Source: Pseudomonas sp. DG56-2 (GTDB lineage Bacteria > Pseudomonadota > Gammaproteobacteria > Pseudomonadales > Pseudomonadaceae). From it: a DNA stretch of 64,000 nucleotides. Under the pieces are notes generated by a model, which did no database searches, was not told the DNA's origin, and was given only the letters and a program-made list of their open reading frames with translations. The stretch covers positions 2,372,501 to 2,436,500 of the forward strand of contig NZ_CP032311.1 in NCBI RefSeq assembly GCF_004803755.1. The letters are read 5' to 3'. A program made the translations under genes and the position numbers. Shown piece by piece: positions 26,868 to 36,341 of the stretch; position 1 is the first letter of the stretch, and every line of letters begins with the position of its first letter.

Positions 26868-28553
26868 ATGAACAAGAAATATGACTACATCATCATCGGT
26901 GCAGGCTCTGCTGGCTGCGTTCTGGCCAACCGCTTGAGCGAAGACCCGGCCACCTCGGTGCTGGTCCTGGAGTTCGGCGGTAGCGACCGTAGTGTGCTGA
27001 TCCAGATGCCCAGTGCGTTCTCGTTGCCGATGAACACCAAGAAGTACAACTGGCGCTACGAGACAGTCGCCGAGCCGCACCTGGATGGCCGACGCTTGCA
27101 TTGCCCACGGGGCAAGGTGTTGGGCGGTTCGTCCTCGATCAACGGCCTGGTCTACATCCGCGGTCATGCCTGCGACTTCGATGAATGGGAAAGTCTGGGC
27201 GCGAAAAACTGGAGCTATCGCAATTGCCTGCCGTACTTCAAGCGCGCCGAGCACTATAAATTCGGTGGCGATGATTACCGCGGCGGCGCCGGACCGTTGT
27301 CCACCAACAATGGCAACAACATGCAGAACCCGCTGTATGGCGCCTGGGTGGAAGCCGGTGGCGAGGCTGGCTACATCAAGACCGATGATTGCAATGGTTA
27401 CATGCAGGAAGGCTTCGGGGCCATGCACATGACCGTCAAGGACGGCGTGCGTTGGTCCACCGCCAATGCGTACCTGCGCCCGGCCATGACCCGGCCGAAC
27501 CTTACGGTGATCACCCACGCGATGACCCGGCGCATTCTACTTGAAGGCTCGCGTGCGGTGGGTGTGGAGTACGACGAGGGCGGCCAGACCCACAAGGTGT
27601 ATTGCAATCGCGAGGTGCTGATGTCGTCCGGTCCGATCGGCTCGCCGCATCTGTTGCAACGTTCGGGTATCGGCCCACGGGACGTCCTGAAAAAAGCCGG
27701 GATCGAGGTGCTCCATCACTTGCCCGGAGTGGGTGAAAACCTTCAGGACCATTCGGAGATCTACATTCAGTACGCCTGCAAGGAACCGGTGACGCTCAAT
27801 GGCAAGATGAGCCTGCTGGGCAAGGCGATGATCGGCTTGCGTTGGCTGCTGTTCAAGGACGGCCTGGGCGCCAGCAACCACTTCGAGGCCGGTGGTTTTA
27901 TCCGTTCGTCCAAAGGCCTGCGTTGGCCGGACATCCAGTTTCACTTCCTGCCGGCGGCGATGCGCTACGACGGCGACAAGCCGTTCAAGGGGCATGGTTT
28001 CATGGTGCTGACCGGGCCGAACAAGCCCAAGAGCCGAGGCCACGTGCGGGCGCTGTCGGCCGATCCGTACCAGCATCCGCAAATTCGCTTCAACTACCTG
28101 GAGAGCGAAGCGGATCGCGAGGGTTTTCGTCGCTGCGTACGCCTGACCCGGGAAATCATTGCCCAGCCGGCGATGGACCGCTTCCGCGGCGAAGAACTGG
28201 CGCCGGGTCCTCAGGTGCAGACCGACGAAGAAATTGACGCCTTCGTGCGCGCCAACATGGAGAGCACCATGCACCCTTGTGGTTCGTGCCGCATGGGCGA
28301 GGACGACATGGCGGTAGTCGACTCGGCGCTGCGTGTACATGGCTTGCAGGGGCTGAGGGTGATCGACTCGTCGGTGTTCCCGAGCGAGCCCAACGGCAAC
28401 CTCAATGCCCCGACTATCATGCTCGCCGAGCGCGCCAGCGACCTGGTACGCGGACGCGAGACCCTGGCAGCGGTTGATGTGCCAGTTGGTCTGGTGGAGG
28501 GCTGGGAAGAAGAGCAGCGCAGCCGGGTGCCGCGGCGCAAGGTGCGTGCATGA
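26868..28553 (+). CDS. GMC-family FAD alcohol dehydrogenase (choline dehydrogenase-like)
   Basis: This 561-residue flavoprotein shows the Rossmann dinucleotide motif [20 protein letters not shown] (3-22), the GMC signature [37 protein letters not shown], and the C-terminal active site [10 protein letters not shown] with [17 protein letters not shown]. It is BetA-like in size and motif, oxidising an alcohol to an aldehyde. No betI/betB neighbours are present; instead it closes the ureohydrolase/ALDH/NCS1 operon, so an amino- or guanidino-alcohol is as likely as choline. Confidence 0.9.
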   Translation: MNKKYDYIIIGAGSAGCVLANRLSEDPATSVLVLEFGGSDRSVLIQMPSAFSLPMNTKKYNWRYETVAEPHLDGRRLHCPRGKVLGGSSSINGLVYIRGHACDFDEWESLGAKNWSYRNCLPYFKRAEHYKFGGDDYRGGAGPLSTNNGNNMQNPLYGAWVEAGGEAGYIKTDDCNGYMQEGFGAMHMTVKDGVRWSTANAYLRPAMTRPNLTVITHAMTRRILLEGSRAVGVEYDEGGQTHKVYCNREVLMSSGPIGSPHLLQRSGIGPRDVLKKAGIEVLHHLPGVGENLQDHSEIYIQYACKEPVTLNGKMSLLGKAMIGLRWLLFKDGLGASNHFEAGGFIRSSKGLRWPDIQFHFLPAAMRYDGDKPFKGHGFMVLTGPNKPKSRGHVRALSADPYQHPQIRFNYLESEADREGFRRCVRLTREIIAQPAMDRFRGEELAPGPQVQTDEEIDAFVRANMESTMHPCGSCRMGEDDMAVVDSALRVHGLQGLRVIDSSVFPSEPNGNLNAPTIMLAERASDLVRGRETLAAVDVPVGLVEGWEEEQRSRVPRRKVRA

Positions 28554-28604
28554 TGTAGGTCGCTAACAGGGGCAAGGCCTGGCGAATGAGCTTGGCGTTG
28601 ACGC

Positions 28605-28639
28605 AGGGCAGTCCGCAGATGATCCGCGCTGCCCTTTTT
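28605..28639 (+). terminator. Rho-independent terminator after the GMC dehydrogenase
   Basis: AGGGCAG (28605-28611) pairs with CTGCCCT (28629-28635), followed by TTTTT to 28639. It lies 51 bases after the dehydrogenase stop and separates this operon from the converging gene at 28673. Confidence 0.75.
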
Positions 28640-28672
28640 GGGGACAATTATGTTGTGATCAAACGATCTTGG

Positions 28673-29125
28673 TTATTGTCCTGAGCTGCGCAGTGGCTCG
28701 CGTTGAGTGATCAGCCAGGTCGTGGTGGGTCTCGACAAACGACCGATGGCGACCGCTTCGCACTGTTCCAGGATCGGAAGGATATACGTGATGACAACGG
28801 TGCCGAGGTCGCCATTGGGCAGCTCGCGTGCAGCTTTGCACAGAGGCCCGGCCAACTCGTCGTTATGATTGGATTCGATTTTGATCGCGTTGCTTTCACC
28901 GACGTGTTCATGTTTCACGAGATAGTCCAGGGTTTGCTGGAAGGCTTCTCGTCTCAAGGCGACAGCGCTACCGCCTTCGCCTGTGCGTATCACAACGGCG
29001 TTTGCATTGACGGATTCTACTTGGAAGTATTTGTTGCTCGGCGTGTACGGCGTCTGTATCTCAGCGCCTTGCAGGCGGCCGATCAATGCCCAGAGCGTGC
29101 TGTCGACTTGGGTGATGCAGGTCAT
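28673..29125 (-). CDS. Hypothetical cytosolic protein
   Basis: This 150-residue protein starts at ATG 29123-29125 with AAGGAA eight bases upstream. There is no signal peptide or membrane segment. The N-terminal half (VESVNANAVVIRTGEGGSAVALRREAFQ) looks like small beta strands and the rest is mixed. I do not recognise the family. It converges on the GMC gene and is followed upstream by a LysR gene in the same direction, 64 bases away. Confidence 0.7.
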   Translation of the reverse strand: MTCITQVDSTLWALIGRLQGAEIQTPYTPSNKYFQVESVNANAVVIRTGEGGSAVALRREAFQQTLDYLVKHEHVGESNAIKIESNHNDELAGPLCKAARELPNGDLGTVVITYILPILEQCEAVAIGRLSRPTTTWLITQREPLRSSGQ

Positions 29126-29189
29126 GCGAAAATTCCTTGATGAAGGGGGCTCGAAGCCTGTCCATGCTCTCTATTCGCCTGGGGTGATG

Positions 29190-30170
29190 TCAATATGCCC
29201 TTATCTGGCTGCCGGGCATGGAGGTGTCAACGATGTTTTTCACCGCGCCGGCAGAGGCGTCGGATGCTGGCGTGTCTGGCGGCAGCGCTTGCAGCGCACA
29301 GGCGAGAAAATCCACGAACACCCTGACTTTCTGCGACACATGCCGATGGCTGGCATACAGCGCATAGATCGAGCGTCGCGGCATCGATTGTTCGGGAAGC
29401 AATTGCATTAACTGGCCGCTGTCGAGCAAGGGCTGGGCGATAAAAGAGGGTAGGGCGCCGATGCCCAGGCCGGCCAGGAGCATCTCGCTCAACATCAGAC
29501 TGTTGTCTACCGCAAGGCGTACGGGTAGCTCCAGGCGGCTGTTGCCTTGCGGGCCTTGTAACTGCCAACTGCCGGGATGCTCGGCCAGGCGATAGGCCAG
29601 GCAACTGTGCTCGCGCAACGCCTCGACGCTGTGTGGCGTACCGTTTGCCTTCAGGTAGGCCGGTGCAGCGCAGATCACCTGCGCCACTTCACCCAGGCGC
29701 CGGGCGACCAGCGAAGAGTCGGGCAAATGGCTGCGAATTCGCAACGATACATCAAAGCCTTCACTGACAACGTCCAGCAGACGGTCGTCGAGGGTCAGCT
29801 CTACCTTGAGATCCGGGTAGCGCTGCATAAACGCTACCAGAATCGGTGACAGCACCTTGAGTCCAAACGAAAGCGGTGCGTTGACCCGCAGACGGCCGCT
29901 GGGCTCGCTGGAACCGCTTTGGGTCGCCCGTTCGAGGGCGTCCAGTTCCTCGAGCAGGTGGCAGCACTCGCTGAAATAGGCTTGGCCGGATTCGGACAGG
30001 CTCATGCGCCGGGTAGTGCGCAGCAGCAACAGGCTGCCCAGGTGCTTTTCCAACTGGCGCACCTGCTTGCTTACCGCCGCCGTGGATTGTCCCAGGTCGA
30101 CTGCCGCCTGGCTGAAGCTGCCGCGCTCGACCACGCGGCGAAAAGTGCGCATGGCCAGCAACACATCCAT
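29190..30170 (-). CDS. LysR-family transcriptional regulator (CrgA/AaeR-like subgroup)
   Basis: The 326-residue regulator has a strong GGAGGA before ATG 30168-30170. The helix-turn-helix is FSQAAVDLGQSTAAVSKQVRQLEKHLG, followed by an effector domain with text such as LRVNAPLSFGLKVLSPILVAF typical of the subgroup that often controls a divergent oxidoreductase or hydrolase. It is divergent from the cyclase gene at 30268, and the 97-base space between them is AT-rich and should hold both promoters. Confidence 0.9.
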   Translation of the reverse strand: MDVLLAMRTFRRVVERGSFSQAAVDLGQSTAAVSKQVRQLEKHLGSLLLLRTTRRMSLSESGQAYFSECCHLLEELDALERATQSGSSEPSGRLRVNAPLSFGLKVLSPILVAFMQRYPDLKVELTLDDRLLDVVSEGFDVSLRIRSHLPDSSLVARRLGEVAQVICAAPAYLKANGTPHSVEALREHSCLAYRLAEHPGSWQLQGPQGNSRLELPVRLAVDNSLMLSEMLLAGLGIGALPSFIAQPLLDSGQLMQLLPEQSMPRRSIYALYASHRHVSQKVRVFVDFLACALQALPPDTPASDASAGAVKNIVDTSMPGSQIRAY

Positions 30171-30267
30171 ATTTTTTCCTCCTGGTTGAATATCAATTAA
30201 CCTTACGCCTGATTATCTTTGAATTTTCTACTAATAACATGAGCGCTCCCCTTTGAGGAGTTCTCTC

Positions 30268-31266
30268 ATGTTGCAGCGTTCGTGGATCAAAACCCTTACC
30301 GGTCTGGCCGTCTTGTCGATGTTCAGCTCACTGTGCAGCGCTGGTGCGCTGGCCAAGCCCGAGGTGGGCATCAGTCCCTGGGGGGAGAAAGACGAGATCG
30401 GTCGCCTGAACCTCATGACGCCGCAGTCGCAGGCAGCGATTCTGGCGCGGGTCAATGGCGCCCAGGCCTACGACCTGGCGGTGGAATACTTCGTCGGCAT
30501 GCCCAGTTGGCAAGCCGCAGGTGATCCGCCGTATCAGATGTGGATGACCCACACCCCCCATGGCAATGTGGTCGCCGATCCGATGCAGGTCGGCGAACCG
30601 ATGAACCAGCATGTCAGCTACAGTGGTTCGGCGGTGTCGATGTATGCACACATGGGTACCCATATCGATGCACTCAACCACTTTGGCCTCAACGGCAAGA
30701 TCTGGAACGGGTTTCGCGCCGATGAGCACTTGGGTGATCGCGGCTGGAACGTCACTGGCGCGGAAAAGCTGCCGCCGATCATTGCTCGGGGAGTGATGAT
30801 TGATGTCGCCATGGCCAAGGGCCTGGAGCAACTGGCGGATAACTACCGCATCACCCGCAGCGATTTGCAACAAGCGTTGGCCAAGCAACGTGTGGCGCTG
30901 GAGAAGGGCGACGTGGTGCTGATCCGTACCGGACGCATGCGCGACTATGAACATGCCCAGGCCTACATGGCCAACCCGCCGGGCCTGAGTCTGGATGCAG
31001 CGAAATTTCTGGTAGAAGACAGCGGTGCAATGGTGGTCGGTGCCGATAATCTGAGTTTCGAGACCTTCCCTTCGGAGGTCGAGGGCAATTACCTGCCGCT
31101 GCACACCTATCTGTTGGCGATGCAGGGCGCACCGATTATCGAACTGGTGAATCTGGAAGGCTTGTCCAAGGATCGCGTTTACCAATTTGCCTTCGTGGGC
31201 GCCTCGTTGAAGCTGCGCGGCGCCGATGCAGCGCCGATGCGACCGATGGCCTTACCGGTACATTGA
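30268..31266 (+). CDS. Exported cyclase-family hydrolase (kynurenine formamidase-like fold)
   Basis: This 332-residue protein has a signal peptide (cut near GALAKPE, about 26-30). The metal signature HMGTHIDALNHFG, with an additional downstream metal/active-site region MVVGADNLSFETFP, identifies the cyclase superfamily (PF04199), whose members hydrolyse formamides, isatin or similar amides. GAGGAG at 30255-30260 sets the ATG at 30268. A LysR gene is divergent from it. The periplasmic location suggests processing of an external compound; the substrate is unknown. Confidence 0.85.
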   Translation: MLQRSWIKTLTGLAVLSMFSSLCSAGALAKPEVGISPWGEKDEIGRLNLMTPQSQAAILARVNGAQAYDLAVEYFVGMPSWQAAGDPPYQMWMTHTPHGNVVADPMQVGEPMNQHVSYSGSAVSMYAHMGTHIDALNHFGLNGKIWNGFRADEHLGDRGWNVTGAEKLPPIIARGVMIDVAMAKGLEQLADNYRITRSDLQQALAKQRVALEKGDVVLIRTGRMRDYEHAQAYMANPPGLSLDAAKFLVEDSGAMVVGADNLSFETFPSEVEGNYLPLHTYLLAMQGAPIIELVNLEGLSKDRVYQFAFVGASLKLRGADAAPMRPMALPVH

Positions 31267-31311
31267 GGGTTGGTGGTGCCCACTCAACCAGCTGGACACC
31301 ACCATGACGCA

Positions 31312-33711
31312 CTAGAAGTCGTATTTCAGACCGACCGTGGCATTACGTGGGGTACCGTAGTAACTGCTACCGGCGGTGTTGGTGTAATACTCCTTGTCGA
31401 ACAGGTTGTTGACGTTGGCGGTCGCACTCAACTGACGGGTGATCGGGTAACGCGCCATCAGGTCGACCACTGCGTAGTCACCCTGGGTGAAGCGCACGCG
31501 GTTCGGGCCCTGATTGTTGCTGTAGATCTCGCTCTGCCAGTTCGCGCCTCCGCCCACGGCCAGGCCGTTGCCGATACCGCGCATGGTGTAGGTGGTGAAC
31601 AGTTTGAAGGTGTTTTGCGGAACGTTGGTGTTGAGCTTGCTGCCCGCGGCGTCCTGCACGATGTTGCGGCTGAAGCTGGCGCTGGCTTGCCAGTCCGGAG
31701 CCAGCTCGCCGCTCATTTCCAGTTCGAAGCCACGGGTCTTGGTGCCGGATTCGGCGCGGTAGGCGAAGCCACCGCCGGGAACCGGGACGTTAGGCTCGAT
31801 GAGGACGGCGAGGTTGTCCTGCTTGATTTCATACAACGCCAGGCCAAGGTTCAGGCGGTCGTCGAAGAATGCGGCTTTGCTGCCCACCTCATAACCGTCG
31901 CCTTCGAGCGGATCGATGTACTGACCGTTGATGTCCTTGTTGCTCTGCGGTTTGAAAATGCTGGTATAGCTGGCATACACCGACCAATGTTCATCCAGGT
32001 CATAGACCACCCCGGCAAACGGCGTGACCACGCCGGTTTCCTTGCGGCGTTCGTCAGTGTCTGGCGTAGTGTCGTAGTAGTCGGTTTTGACCGTGTTTTT
32101 CCAGTCGTTGACGCGTGCACCGAGAACCAGCGAGAGATCATTGGTAAGGCGCAGGCGCGTGCTGCCGTAGGTGGCAGTCTGGTCTTCCTGATAGTCGATG
32201 CGGCTGGTGGCTGGCAGTGGCGGCTTGCCAGGGGTATCACCGTTCCAGGTGTAGATGTTAGGGATGGCGTTGCTCCAACCATCGAACCACCACAGCGGAT
32301 AGCCGTTGGTACGGTACTCAGTGTGCTGGCGGGTATAGCCTACGACGGCGTCGTGCTCCAGGCCCCAGAGGTCGAAGCTACCGGCGATGTTCAGGTCGAC
32401 ACTGGTCTGCACCGGTTTGGCTTCCCAACGCCCGGCCCACAGATTGACCCCGGCCCCGGTGGCTGGATTGGGGTTGCCGCCAGCGGCATAGCCGAGCACT
32501 TCATCATATTCGTAGCGATCGCGGTTCAGCGTCAGTTTGGCTTTCCAGCGCTCGGTGAGGTTTTGCTCGAGGGTGGCGAAAGCGGTCGTGAAGTTGCGGT
32601 CGGAGTAGGCCCAACTGGCGGCCGCCGAATCCGAACGGGACCATTTGGCCCGCGAGCCGTCGCTGTTGAATAACGGACGACCGCTGCGGGCATGGTCATC
32701 GGCCTCGTGGGACTGCGAGTCCATACCGAAGGTCAGCAAGGTGTCGGGTGTGAGGTCGGCTTCGACCACGCCGTAGAACACCTTCTTGCGCTCGTTGAAT
32801 CGGTCGATGTAAGACTCGTTGTCCTGGTAGGCACCGACCACGCGGGCGCGCAGGGTGCCGCTGTCATTCAGCGGACCGCCCACGTCGACTTCATTGCGCT
32901 GGTAATTCCACGAGCCGGTCGCGACCGAGACGCTGCTTTTGAAGTCTGCGGTCGGGCGTTTGCGGATCAAGTTCACGGTGGCCCCGGGGGTACCCACGCC
33001 ATTGGTCAAACCGGTGGCCCCGCGGATGATCTCGACGCGGTCGTAGAGGATCATGTCGTTGCTCTGAGCCACGGACTTGTAGTTGCTGTCCAGGCGTTGC
33101 AAACCATCGATCTGATAGTTCTCTACCTGGAAGCCGCGCGAGTAAATGTTGCTGGAATCCGAGCCGGCGTTGCCACCCTGGTTGACGTTAAGCCCCGGGG
33201 CCTGCTTGACCACGTCCAGGAGCTGGGTGAGGTTCTGGTCTTCCATGCGCTGGCGGGTCATGACACTGACTGCCTGAGGCGTCTCGCGGATCGACAAGGG
33301 AAGCTTGGTTGCGGTAGCGGTGGAACCGCTGGTGTAGGAGCCGGTGCCCTCGGTGGTGGCACCGAGACCAACACTGTTGATGCTGGTGGCGCTAAGCTCA
33401 AGGGCATCTGCGCTCGGCTGGCTGACGATCAATGTGTTTCCGCTTTGTTGGTAACTCAGGCCGCTGCCGGCCAGCAGTCGCGACAGGGCGTCATGCGCCT
33501 CCAGTTGGCCGCTGACCGCCGGAGCCTGACGACCCTGCACCAGCGCACTGTCGACGGCGATGGTCAACCCTGCGGCTTCGCCCAGCTGACGAAGCGAGGT
33601 AGCCAGCGGCTGTGCTGGCAGGTCGAGATCGATCGGCGCGGCCAGCACCTGGGTGGCCAGCGTCATGGCCACTGCGGCCGAGAGGGCGCGCAGGGTCGGT
33701 TGCATCAACAT
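31312..33711 (-). CDS. Second TonB-dependent siderophore receptor with signalling domain
   Basis: This protein of about 799 residues starts at ATG 33709-33711 with AAGGA nine bases upstream. It has a signal peptide (cut near VLAAPI), a STN domain (DLPAQPLATSLRQLGEAAG), a plug (SIRETPQAVSVMTRQRM; IYSRGFQVENYQIDGLQR; IIRGATGLTNGVGTPGATVN) and a barrel ending GTPRNATVGLKYDF. It belongs with the FecR and sigma genes upstream on the same strand. The plug and barrel text resembles FpvA/FoxA-like receptors. It converges on the cyclase gene with 45 bases between. Confidence 0.92.
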   Translation of the reverse strand: MLMQPTLRALSAAVAMTLATQVLAAPIDLDLPAQPLATSLRQLGEAAGLTIAVDSALVQGRQAPAVSGQLEAHDALSRLLAGSGLSYQQSGNTLIVSQPSADALELSATSINSVGLGATTEGTGSYTSGSTATATKLPLSIRETPQAVSVMTRQRMEDQNLTQLLDVVKQAPGLNVNQGGNAGSDSSNIYSRGFQVENYQIDGLQRLDSNYKSVAQSNDMILYDRVEIIRGATGLTNGVGTPGATVNLIRKRPTADFKSSVSVATGSWNYQRNEVDVGGPLNDSGTLRARVVGAYQDNESYIDRFNERKKVFYGVVEADLTPDTLLTFGMDSQSHEADDHARSGRPLFNSDGSRAKWSRSDSAAASWAYSDRNFTTAFATLEQNLTERWKAKLTLNRDRYEYDEVLGYAAGGNPNPATGAGVNLWAGRWEAKPVQTSVDLNIAGSFDLWGLEHDAVVGYTRQHTEYRTNGYPLWWFDGWSNAIPNIYTWNGDTPGKPPLPATSRIDYQEDQTATYGSTRLRLTNDLSLVLGARVNDWKNTVKTDYYDTTPDTDERRKETGVVTPFAGVVYDLDEHWSVYASYTSIFKPQSNKDINGQYIDPLEGDGYEVGSKAAFFDDRLNLGLALYEIKQDNLAVLIEPNVPVPGGGFAYRAESGTKTRGFELEMSGELAPDWQASASFSRNIVQDAAGSKLNTNVPQNTFKLFTTYTMRGIGNGLAVGGGANWQSEIYSNNQGPNRVRFTQGDYAVVDLMARYPITRQLSATANVNNLFDKEYYTNTAGSSYYGTPRNATVGLKYDF

Positions 33712-33836
33712 GCAGAGTTTCCTTCTTGTGTTTGGTTGCTGTAGCACTAACGCGCGAAGGGCGATTTACCCTGATGTCGAAATGAAAATTATTTGCAAAG
33801 CCGACAAGTGGTATTTCACTCGACTGACTTTAGGGC

Positions 33837-34772
33837 CTAGCGGGGCAGAAGAACGGTAGTGCCCGCGTCGTCGCGCAAGCGCACCGGTACGACCTGCGGC
33901 AGCGATTGCAGGAAGCCTTCGACATTGGCGAGTTGCACCACAGCGCTGACGCGCGGGCTGGTGCCAGGCGCAGCGCGCACGGGCGACTGCCGGTAGCGCG
34001 ACAGGCTGGCGGCAACCTCGGTCAAATCGGCCTGGTCGAACACCAGGCTGCCGGATTGGAACGTGAAGGCATCGTTGGCGGCGCGGGGCAAACGCTGCAG
34101 GTGGCCATCGGCGCCCACTTCGGCAACTTCACCGTCGCCCAGCACCAGGCTTTCGCCGCTGCTGGCAAGGCTCTCCACCTGCACTCGACCCTCTTCGACA
34201 CTGACCCGCAGCCGGTCGGGCAGACGATTGACCACGAAACGGGTGCCCAGTACCCGCACCCGTGCCAAACCGCTGTCAATGACGAAGGGCCGTTGCGGCT
34301 GGCGGGCGACATGGAAGATTGCCTCACCATGCACCAGTTCTGCCTGGCGCTGGCCAGGCTCGTAGCGCAGGTGCAGGTGAGTGTCGGCATCGAGGATGAT
34401 TTCGGTTCCGTCTCGCAGATGCTGCGTCTGTTGTTCGCCAATGCCCGTGTGCAAATCAAGCTCCAGCGGGCCGTATCGATGGGCGTGCCAGCCCAGCGTG
34501 CAGCCCACTCCCAACAACACGGCCAGCATGCCACCTTGCAGCAAGCGGCGGCGCTGACGTTGAGCATTGCTGCGCTCCATGGCTTTGGCCAGCGCCTCGG
34601 TACGTTTGGTAGAGGCGAAGTCGCCCCAGAGTTCGGCAAGGGCACGGTATTCAGCCACATGGCGCGGGTCGGCCGCGAGCCAGTTGTCAAAATCGGCGTG
34701 TTCAGGATGCGCGGCATCGGCGTTGTACATGCGCGCAAACCACAACGCTGCCTGTTCGCGAATCGAATTCAT
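33837..34772 (-). CDS. FecR-type sigma regulator (second set)
   Basis: At 311 residues this is a complete FecR: an N-terminal DUF4880 anti-sigma region (ALWFARMYNADAAHPEHADF; ADPRHVAEYRALAELWGDF), one membrane segment (about 80-95, GGMLAVLLGVGCTLGW), the FecR domain (GTEIILDADTHLHLRYEPGQ; RVRVLGTRFVVNRL) and a C-terminal domain with STN-like content. Its ATG overlaps the sigma stop by four bases. It controls the activity of the sigma factor in response to the receptor 125 bases downstream. Confidence 0.92.
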   Translation of the reverse strand: MNSIREQAALWFARMYNADAAHPEHADFDNWLAADPRHVAEYRALAELWGDFASTKRTEALAKAMERSNAQRQRRRLLQGGMLAVLLGVGCTLGWHAHRYGPLELDLHTGIGEQQTQHLRDGTEIILDADTHLHLRYEPGQRQAELVHGEAIFHVARQPQRPFVIDSGLARVRVLGTRFVVNRLPDRLRVSVEEGRVQVESLASSGESLVLGDGEVAEVGADGHLQRLPRAANDAFTFQSGSLVFDQADLTEVAASLSRYRQSPVRAAPGTSPRVSAVVQLANVEGFLQSLPQVVPVRLRDDAGTTVLLPR

Positions 34773-35308
34773 GCGCGCAGCAAGTCGCGGGCGTCGCGTA
34801 AGGTGACCAAGGCGCGGGCCATATGGCGCTCGACCATGTTCAGGGAAATTTCCAGCTTTAGCGCGATTTCCTTCTGAGCATAGCCCTCGATGCGCGCCAG
34901 CCAGAAAACCTCGCGACAGCGCGGTGGCAAGCAGTCGAGGATACGATGCAGAGCGGTCAGCCGTTGCTGGATGTCGAGCAGGTGTTCTGCCGAAGGCGCA
35001 ACGTGCTCATCGCGGGCTTCCTCGTAATCAGGCAGCGGCTGTAGGCGGTCATTGCGCCTGTAGTGGTCGATCAACACCGATTGCGCGACTTGCCTGAGGT
35101 ACGCATTGGGTTGAGTCACAGGCTGGGAATGCTGGGCCAGTGCAAAGCGCAACAGGGCGTCATGCAGCACGTCGTAAGCGCGGTGCACGCAACGGGTCTG
35201 GCGACTCAGGCTCAGCAGCAGGTCGTTGTACGCCCAGCGCAGGTCGATACCTTGCCAATTCAGCGACGGGCTCCGGGGAATTGTCGGGGAGGGAAGGGCA
35301 AATGGCAC
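34769..35308 (-). CDS. FecI-type ECF sigma factor (second set)
   Basis: Region 2 (AYDVLHDALLRFA; YLRQVAQSVLIDHYRRNDRL) and region 4 (LDCLPPRCREVFWLARIEG; QKEIALKLEISLNMVERHMARAL) are complete. The frame is open up to an ATG at 35465-35467, but that extension looks like leader DNA and contains the candidate Fur box; I place the start at GTG 35306-35308 giving about 179 residues. This start has no strong ribosome-binding site, so it is uncertain. It is the first gene of a sigma-FecR-receptor set. Confidence 0.85.
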   Translation of the reverse strand: MPFALPSPTIPRSPSLNWQGIDLRWAYNDLLLSLSRQTRCVHRAYDVLHDALLRFALAQHSQPVTQPNAYLRQVAQSVLIDHYRRNDRLQPLPDYEEARDEHVAPSAEHLLDIQQRLTALHRILDCLPPRCREVFWLARIEGYAQKEIALKLEISLNMVERHMARALVTLRDARDLLRA

Positions 35309-35376
35309 GGTCGGCTGCTCTGTGACACGACCGGGATGGCCGCCTACGGAGCTTAAGCTTTTGTCAAATCCAAGTA

Positions 35377-35395
35377 AATAAGAAGTATTGCTATT
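35377..35395 (-). promoter_or_regulatory. Possible Fur box upstream of the second sigma gene
   Basis: AATAAGAAGTATTGCTATT matches the Fur consensus at about 10 of 19 positions and lies in an AT-rich stretch 70-90 bases upstream of the preferred sigma start. The match is weaker than at 13371-13389. Confidence 0.4.
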
Positions 35396-35466
35396 AGCGT
35401 TCTTTCTAGGTGAGTGGTGTTTAGCGCGCGACAGATCGCACCTGGCTTCAACGATCCGGACAACCA

Positions 35467-36111
35467 TCAGGTATTGATAGGCTCGCCAAGCAACATCATC
35501 ATCGGCGGGTCGTACTCTGCAATGGTCATCGCAGTTTTAATCATGATGCAGCCAGGATTATGAAGCTCAAGTGTGCTTTGCAGGTCCGAGTAGTGAGCCA
35601 GTGAGAGATCTACTGGTCCTGCAACGCAACTGTAAAGCGTCCGGTAGCCCGCCCCCGTGTGTTTGTCGTATGGAACAGTGGCGTGGTCATCGTAGGGGAT
35701 TTTCTCAAATCGAAAACGCTTGGAGCTTGAGAAATGAATAACGGTCAAAAGGTCTGCAAAATCGACACTGACCATCCCTAACCTGAACAGCATCAGGCGC
35801 ATGAACTCAACCAGTGACATCGCCCATTGCACAAAGGCCTCTTTCAATGGGCCGCCTGCGTCATAGAGCACCTGAACTTCGTTTTCGCTCAGGTTGCGCT
35901 TCATCGGTTCTGAATCAACGTAGAATGTCACCACTCTATTGGTATCTAGCGAGCTGTGCTCTCGAGGCGCGCCAATTAAGAAGAGAACATTGGCAAAATG
36001 GTCAGCCACTGCATCAACCGGCGCATCCATGGATGACAATGTGGTTGTTGGTCCATAAGGGAATTGTCTAACAATTATGCGGTGATACACGGTTTTGAAC
36101 GTAAGCGTCAT
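35467..36111 (-). CDS. Hypothetical protein of the sirtuin-linked accessory patch
   Basis: This 214-residue protein has no signal peptide, no clear membrane segment and no motif I recognise. Hydrophobic helices occur around residues 97-117 (FVQWAMSLVEFMRLMLFRLG), and the C-terminus is rich in methionine (EYDPPMMMLLGEP). Base composition is visibly lower in GC than the iron genes beside it. It is divergent from the gene at 36342 with a 230-base AT-rich space, which suggests a small acquired patch covering 35.4-37.8 kb. Confidence 0.6.
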   Translation of the reverse strand: MTLTFKTVYHRIIVRQFPYGPTTTLSSMDAPVDAVADHFANVLFLIGAPREHSSLDTNRVVTFYVDSEPMKRNLSENEVQVLYDAGGPLKEAFVQWAMSLVEFMRLMLFRLGMVSVDFADLLTVIHFSSSKRFRFEKIPYDDHATVPYDKHTGAGYRTLYSCVAGPVDLSLAHYSDLQSTLELHNPGCIMIKTAMTIAEYDPPMMMLLGEPINT

Positions 36112-36341
36112 CTAAAACCCTGAAAAACCGAGAATGGATTAAGTTGCGAATGTATCACTAGGTTGTCGGATATTCGATCACCTACTTCTAGCCAATAGGG
36201 CGTTCGACGCCGCAACGACTTTATCATTAGCCAGCGCCTGGACTGACTGGATTGCGCTCGTCCGCGACCCATTTCGTCGCACGTGCATGCAACATGCTGT
36301 TGGCGAACCACTGCTCAAACCTACTAACGCAGACTGCACTT

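Noticed and set aside
26868..28553. Classical choline-to-betaine operon
   Set aside because: There is no betI, betB-type neighbour or choline transporter; the ALDH is next to a ureohydrolase and the transporter is NCS1.
31270..32673. 467-codon plus-strand frame over the second TonB receptor
   Set aside because: It is antisense to a complete receptor gene and has no start context.
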